Below, piece after piece: positions 59,415-64,000 of a stretch of DNA of 64,000 bases. The DNA lies in NCBI GenBank assembly GCA_024685975.1, contig JAIBDZ010000001.1:186001-250000 (forward strand), given 5' to 3'. Origin of the DNA: Piscirickettsiaceae bacterium (GTDB taxonomy: Bacteria; Pseudomonadota; Gammaproteobacteria; Nitrosococcales; Methylophagaceae). Within the stretch, counting starts at the first letter, position 1; every line of letters begins with the position of its first letter. The notes under the pieces were generated by a model that was not told where the DNA came from, did no database searches, and saw nothing but the letters and a program-made list of their open reading frames with translations. The position numbers and the translations under genes are program-made.

Positions 59415-60937
59415 AAAGACCAGCTATCTTTGACCCAACGATATAAAAAGGTTTCTGCTAAAGGGGTGTCTTCTTGCATGAGTTGAATTCGAATTTCAAT
59501 TTGCTCTGCTTCTTCAGGATCAAAGGTCATAAAAAGACGGCCGCCGGCAATATTGGGATTATGCTGCAACCGTGTTTCGATGACTTTACCGTCGCTGACG
59601 GAGGCATGAATCGTTGCATTGGCAAGCTGGTCTTCCGTTAAGGTGCTTAGGTCGAGTACGACTTCTTTATGAGGTGAGAAAAGTTTATTGCCTAAGGCGC
59701 TTCGAACAATTCGTACTTTGTTTTTCATGGGAGAAATATCATTGGGCCAACTCAGGCGATAGTTGTAGGTATATTGTTCGCCTGGCGCTAGCGGTTTTTC
59801 AGGTTGCCAATAAGACACAATATTGTCATTGCCTTCGGAATCTGAAGGGATTTCCACGAGTTGAACTTGGCCGTCTCCCCAATTATTTAAAGGGGTTACC
59901 CAAACTGATGGGCGGCGATGGTAGTTGGCTTCGAGGTCTTGGTAGTCTTCAAACTGACGATGACGTTGGATAAGGCCAAAACCTTTTAATCCTGAGTCTT
60001 TAATGGCACTGATTTGTAATCGTTTCGGGTTCGTTAAAGGGCGCCATAAATGTTCGCCATTGCTTAATGTCACAGCCAATGCTTCCGCATCATGCACTGC
60101 TGGGCGGTAGTCTGTTTGCTGCGGTGGCGTCATGACATTGTGCATAAACATCGAGGTCAATGGTGCGATGCCTAAATGCGCGATTTCTTTCCGAGGAAAT
60201 AGTTCAACACTGACATCCATATGGCTAGGGTTGCCAGGGTAAATACCAAAGCGATATGCGCCTGTGACGCTGTCGCTGTCTAATAGGGCATGAACAACGA
60301 TATTGCCTTGTTTATTGGCAGGGCGTTCTACCCAAAACCGTTTGAATAAAGGAAACTCTTCACCTTTACTTTGAGCAATATTAATGGCTAAACCACGCGT
60401 TGAAGTGCCGTAGAGTTGTCCTTTGGAGACGACACGGAAATAGCTGGCGCCTTGGAATACCACGAATTCATCGGCATAACTTTTGTTATTGACAGGGAAA
60501 TGTAAGCGAAAGCCTGCATAACGAGAGAGTGCAGACAAAATCGTTGATATTTCTGGTCGTGGTGTTGTAAAAGCATCGGGTTTGACCGTGATAGGGAAGC
60601 TTTGACCTGATTCAACAATATCAATATGAATCAAATCTTTGTATAGATAACCGGGCGAAAATAATTCAATTGAAAAAGGCAGTTGGCTTTTTTTCCAGAT
60701 AGCCGATTCTTTTTTGAATTGAATTTGTCTGTAATCAGAATAATCAAGTTGTTGCAAGATCGGTGGGGCACTTTCTGGGGCTTGATAGGGTGACAGAGAT
60801 AACTGTTTTGCTAAATCGATAACAGTTTGATGTGAAAAAGGTTTGCCTTCAGCAGCAAAAGCAAGAGGGCCAAATAGCATGCTAAAACTAAGAAAAATAA
60901 ATAGCTTAGAAAGGTAAGAAGGTAAACTAGGTCGCAT
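59411..60937 (-). CDS. opgG: Glucans biosynthesis protein G
   Basis: This 508-residue periplasmic protein has a signal peptide ending at FGPLAFA (about residue 28) and the MdoG fold. Family segments include FSHQTVIDLAKQLS, AGFRLHFPVN, SSYFR-type strands, GLGLIQR-like KGFGLIQRHRQFEDYQDLEA and YHRRPSVWVTPLNNWGDG. OpgG is needed for branching or release of periplasmic glucans made by OpgH. It is first in the opgGH pair and about 200 bases downstream of the GH13 gene on the same strand. Confidence 0.94.
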   Translation of the reverse strand: MRPSLPSYLSKLFIFLSFSMLFGPLAFAAEGKPFSHQTVIDLAKQLSLSPYQAPESAPPILQQLDYSDYRQIQFKKESAIWKKSQLPFSIELFSPGYLYKDLIHIDIVESGQSFPITVKPDAFTTPRPEISTILSALSRYAGFRLHFPVNNKSYADEFVVFQGASYFRVVSKGQLYGTSTRGLAINIAQSKGEEFPLFKRFWVERPANKQGNIVVHALLDSDSVTGAYRFGIYPGNPSHMDVSVELFPRKEIAHLGIAPLTSMFMHNVMTPPQQTDYRPAVHDAEALAVTLSNGEHLWRPLTNPKRLQISAIKDSGLKGFGLIQRHRQFEDYQDLEANYHRRPSVWVTPLNNWGDGQVQLVEIPSDSEGNDNIVSYWQPEKPLAPGEQYTYNYRLSWPNDISPMKNKVRIVRSALGNKLFSPHKEVVLDLSTLTEDQLANATIHASVSDGKVIETRLQHNPNIAGGRLFMTFDPEEAEQIEIRIQLMQEDTPLAETFLYRWVKDSWSL

Positions 60938-61121
60938 GTGTTCTCCATTACGATCATTGTCACTTAAAATGAGTGAACAAGTGACCGCTTTTCTCGCATT
61001 ATAGATAAAAGAATTGTGTATTGTGAGTATTAAAAGTGAGATAAGTTCGCCGCCATTTTGTCAGTTATCGGCATTGTACCAGTGATGACGAGCGGCGTTT
61101 TACATAGTTGATGGACGATAG

Positions 61122-61150
61122 GCAGATAAGGCGAGATTTGCCTTATCTGC
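61122..61150 (-). repeat. Perfect 11-bp hairpin at the end of the GH13 gene
   Basis: GCAGATAAGGC and GCCTTATCTGC flank seven bases and include the stop codon of the GH13 gene. There is no T-run, so it is not a standard terminator; an mRNA-stabilising or Rho-linked hairpin is possible. Confidence 0.55.
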
Positions 61151-62903
61151 GAATGTTAGTGATCCATAACGTCTGGTAAGGCATTAAGGTACATTCTTGA
61201 TTATCTTCATTAAAGGTCTGGCCGGTGATGAGGTCATGCCAGTCATCGGTCACAATCAAATTTAATTCTGAGATACGAATGGTTTGCGGTTCGCTGCTGA
61301 TATTGTTAATGCAGAAAATACTTTGTTTTTTATCTAGGCTTTGACGCCAAAAACCAAAGATTTCTTCTCCCATATGTAAAGTGAATTGGGTGGCATTAGG
61401 GTGGAATGCGGCTTGTTTTTTTCGTAATGCAATGAGTGTTTTTAAACTGGTTGAAATGAGGTGGTGCTGACTATCTGGTTTAGCCAATTCAGCCTCAATA
61501 TCCTGAACATCCCACACATGACGGTTGATAGAGCGATTTTCTTCTGTGGCTTTGAGCTTGTCGTTATCATTGCCTGTTGCCAATAAGCTGTGAATATAAA
61601 TGCCGGGAATACCTTCTAATGCCAACATAATGGCATGGGCGCAGATAAAACGCTGAATATTCCAGCCATCTTTTCCGTCAATAGTGCCTTGTAAGGCATC
61701 GAATAATGAAATATTAATTTCATAAGGCTTTTTGATGCCGTTATCACCTGTACGCCAAGATATTTGACCACCAAATTGTTGCATGGTATTGATCAGGACT
61801 GATATTTCAGTTTCTGATAATAAACCTTCAGCAGGACGCAGTCCGATGCCATCGTGTGAAGCAACAAAGTTGAAATAGGCTGTGCCATTTTGTGCTGGTG
61901 GCATGCTCATCAACCATTGTTTTAGATAAAAACAATTGCCGGTGACAAGCGTGTTGACCAATAACGGAGGTAAGGAAAAGTTATAGATAGCATGCGCTTC
62001 GTTGGCATTACCAAAGTAGCTGAGGTTTTCTCGGTTAGGAATATTGGTTTCGGTGATTAATACGCTATCTGACTGAGCATGTTCGATTAGGCTTCGAATC
62101 AAACGAACGACTTCATGTGTTTCTGGTAGGTTAAGGCAGTTTGTGCCTAATTTTTTCCATAAAAAGGCAACAGCATCTAAGCGGAAAATGCGGACACCTT
62201 TGTCGAGGTAAAAACGAATAATCTTGATAAATTCTTTTAATACTTCCGTATTACGGAAATCGAAATCGACTTGGGTATGGCTAAAAGTACACCAAACATA
62301 TTGTGCGCCTTGGCTTGTTTCTGTTTCTCTCAATAAAGGTGATGTCCGCGGGCGAACGATGAGAGAGCTATCCATATCTGATGGTGCTGTGTAGAAAAAA
62401 TCCTTACCTTCACCTTCGCCTGCAATAAAGTGTTTGAACCATTCACTTTGACTAGAACAATGGTTAATTACTAAATCAGCCATTAAGCGATAATCTGATG
62501 CAATATGTTCGATGTCTTCCCAATCACCTAATGTGGGATTAACTGCATAATAATCCATCACAGCAAAGCCATCATCAGAGCAATAAGGAAAAAAAGGTAG
62601 GATGTGAACACTGTTGATGGTGTCTTTAAAGTGCTTATTTAAAAAATGATGGAGCGTTTTGAGTGGGGCTTCGCCCTCTTGTTTGATGCTGTTGCCATAG
62701 GTGATGGCAATGATATCTTGTTCATCCCAATTGTTTTGGTAGGGCTCTATCGCTTGATAGTCTTCATTCAAACGCATGAGGTCGACGATTTCTTTCGCTA
62801 ACTCTGTTAAAGGTTGCTCAGGAGGAACTTCGTTATAAATCGTCTCTAAGTGATAAAGAACGTTGTGATAGACCTGAGTAATGGGCGCGTTAGGAGCTGA
62901 CAT
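61143..62903 (-). CDS. GH13 sugar phosphorylase (glucosylglycerate/sucrose phosphorylase-like)
   Basis: The 586-residue enzyme belongs to the sucrose-phosphorylase subfamily of GH13. The nucleophile Asp243 (FRLDAVAF), acid/base Glu285 (ITETN) and the HDGIG loop (350-354) are visible. Length and motifs fit both sucrose phosphorylases and the glucosylglycerate phosphorylases described in the same subfamily (E. coli YcjM type). A GpgS-like glycosyltransferase five bases upstream favours glucosylglycerate as substrate. The ribosome-binding site AGGAAAA lies before ATG 62903. The substrate assignment is inference. Confidence 0.85.
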   Translation of the reverse strand: MSAPNAPITQVYHNVLYHLETIYNEVPPEQPLTELAKEIVDLMRLNEDYQAIEPYQNNWDEQDIIAITYGNSIKQEGEAPLKTLHHFLNKHFKDTINSVHILPFFPYCSDDGFAVMDYYAVNPTLGDWEDIEHIASDYRLMADLVINHCSSQSEWFKHFIAGEGEGKDFFYTAPSDMDSSLIVRPRTSPLLRETETSQGAQYVWCTFSHTQVDFDFRNTEVLKEFIKIIRFYLDKGVRIFRLDAVAFLWKKLGTNCLNLPETHEVVRLIRSLIEHAQSDSVLITETNIPNRENLSYFGNANEAHAIYNFSLPPLLVNTLVTGNCFYLKQWLMSMPPAQNGTAYFNFVASHDGIGLRPAEGLLSETEISVLINTMQQFGGQISWRTGDNGIKKPYEINISLFDALQGTIDGKDGWNIQRFICAHAIMLALEGIPGIYIHSLLATGNDNDKLKATEENRSINRHVWDVQDIEAELAKPDSQHHLISTSLKTLIALRKKQAAFHPNATQFTLHMGEEIFGFWRQSLDKKQSIFCINNISSEPQTIRISELNLIVTDDWHDLITGQTFNEDNQECTLMPYQTLWITNIRR

Positions 62904-62908
62904 GGCGG

Positions 62909-64000
62909 CTATTTTCCTGAAAATTCTTGATAATCTTGTTCAACGGCATCATAAATGCGTTCAAAAATATCGGGAACTGCACTTTTTACGCGGTTCCAGC
63001 TTGGAATAAACGGAGTTTCCATTGGATTGTCTAAAAACATCTGGCCGGCATCGACGATATTTTTAGCAAACATTTCGACCGATTTTTCTTCTTTGTGAAT
63101 ATCGAATGATAAGCCATTCATTATGGCGTCATTTTTATAGGTTTCGACAAAGTCTAAGGCGATGCGTAAGTATGACGCTTTTAGTGTGCGGAAGGTATAA
63201 GGTGAAAACTCGGTGCCTTGGGTTGCCAGCTTTCTAAATAAAGATTTGGCAATATCGATCGACATCTTAGACAGGCCTTGTTGCACATCTTCAAGGGAAA
63301 GGTCTTGATGTTTATGATCATAGGTATGGGCAATATCAACTTGGCATAAGCGGCTATTGGCATGATTACGATGCATTTCGGATAATACGCCGATTTCTAA
63401 TCCCCAATCACTTGGAATCAAAATATCTGTTAATACATCGCGGTGGAATGAAAACTCACCTGCGAGAGGGTAACGATAGCTGTCCATATAATCGAGATAA
63501 CGATGGTTGTCATCTAACACCATTTTTAAGGCGCGGATGAGTGGCGTGATTAATAGACGACTGACGCGGCCGTTTAATTTGCCGCCAGCGACGCGGGCAT
63601 AATAGCCTTTGCAAAAGCGGTAGTTATACATGGGGTTCGCAACAGGATAGATAAGGCGTGCTAATAACTCACTGGTGTAGGTGAGAATGTCACAATCATG
63701 TAAGGCAATGGCTTTAGATTTGTTTGAGGCCAAGATATAGCCCATGCAATACCAAACATTGCGGCCTTTGCCCATTTCTTTAGGGGCTAAACCAAGCTCA
63801 GCTAGTTCAGCATCAATGGCTTTAAGTCTTGGGCCATCATTCCACAAAATACGATGATGTTGCGGCAGTGGTTCGAAAAATTCGAGTGCTTTTTTATACT
63901 GTGATTCATCGGCACGATCTAAGCCAATGACAATTTCAGAGAGATATGGCACGGTTTTGATGTGTTTGAGAATGTTCGGCATCGCATCGCCTTCTAACTC
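62909..64000 (-). CDS. GpgS-like glycosyltransferase (5' end beyond window)
   Basis: The frame is open to the right edge, through GELEGDA-type codons before the internal Met at 63982, so the true start lies outside. The visible 363 residues form a GT-A glycosyltransferase with [28 protein letters not shown] and the metal-binding HDCD motif (DxD). This resembles the glucosyl-3-phosphoglycerate synthase family (GT81-like). The product would be a glucosylglycerate-type compatible solute precursor, consistent with the coupled GH13 phosphorylase. No phosphatase gene is visible nearby; it may lie beyond the edge. Confidence 0.75.
   Translation of the reverse strand, partial: ELEGDAMPNILKHIKTVPYLSEIVIGLDRADESQYKKALEFFEPLPQHHRILWNDGPRLKAIDAELAELGLAPKEMGKGRNVWYCMGYILASNKSKAIALHDCDILTYTSELLARLIYPVANPMYNYRFCKGYYARVAGGKLNGRVSRLLITPLIRALKMVLDDNHRYLDYMDSYRYPLAGEFSFHRDVLTDILIPSDWGLEIGVLSEMHRNHANSRLCQVDIAHTYDHKHQDLSLEDVQQGLSKMSIDIAKSLFRKLATQGTEFSPYTFRTLKASYLRIALDFVETYKNDAIMNGLSFDIHKEEKSVEMFAKNIVDAGQMFLDNPMETPFIPSWNRVKSAVPDIFERIYDAVEQDYQEFSGK

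Overview
The window is a gene-dense, moderately AT-rich bacterial chromosome segment. It looks gammaproteobacterial: the run carA-carB-greA-(DUF4149)-rlmE-ftsH-folP-glmM-tpiA-secG-tRNA-Leu(GAG)-nuoA..N is a classic gammaproteobacterial order, HemB is of the zinc-independent type found in Pseudomonas, and a Shewanella-like second EF-G, opgGH and a glucosylglycerate-type sugar pair are present. Overall gene content resembles marine Thiotrichales/Piscirickettsiaceae such as Methylophaga, but that genus-level guess is inference. I see no rRNA, CRISPR array, insertion sequence or phage.

Layout. 1-5.4 kb (+): end of an FtsX-type permease, a second permease and its ATPase, an outer-membrane barrel protein, a MACPF (perforin-fold) lipoprotein and an FAH-family enzyme. 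5.4-9.5 kb: ogt, a large sensor with two solute-binding domains plus GGDEF and EAL, and a hotdog-fold protein. 9.5-11.2 kb (-): four tandem paralogues of an unrecognised small family. 11.4-16.2 kb: AsmA-like protein, aroE-hemB (-), a nitrilase-family amidase. 16.4-27.8 kb (+): the housekeeping run from carAB to secG and tRNA-Leu, closed by a terminator. 28.0-42.7 kb (+): the complete 14-gene NADH:quinone oxidoreductase operon nuoA-N plus a DUF2818 gene.

42.8-53.9 kb (-) is the most unusual region. It is a nine-gene locus that encodes two small Cys-containing secreted proteins, a large CARDB-containing secreted protein, a secreted repeat protein with an Asp/Ser/Asn-rich tract, an outer-membrane barrel, a secreted fibronectin-like protein, an ECF sigma factor, a one-TM anti-sigma factor and an exported subtilase. 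Three sites of the form TGAACC-N16-CGACT(T/C) lie ahead of three of its transcription blocks, including the block carrying the sigma gene. The simplest reading is a self-contained, autoregulated cell-surface system in which the anti-sigma factor and the subtilase form the sensing step.

54.1-64 kb: a stand-alone EF-G type 2, a PAS-GGDEF cyclase, opgG-opgH (osmoregulated periplasmic glucans), and a GH13 sucrose/glucosylglycerate-phosphorylase-like enzyme next to a GpgS-like glycosyltransferase cut by the window end. Together the last four genes point to osmotic adaptation. Domain assignments come from motif reading; no database search was run.
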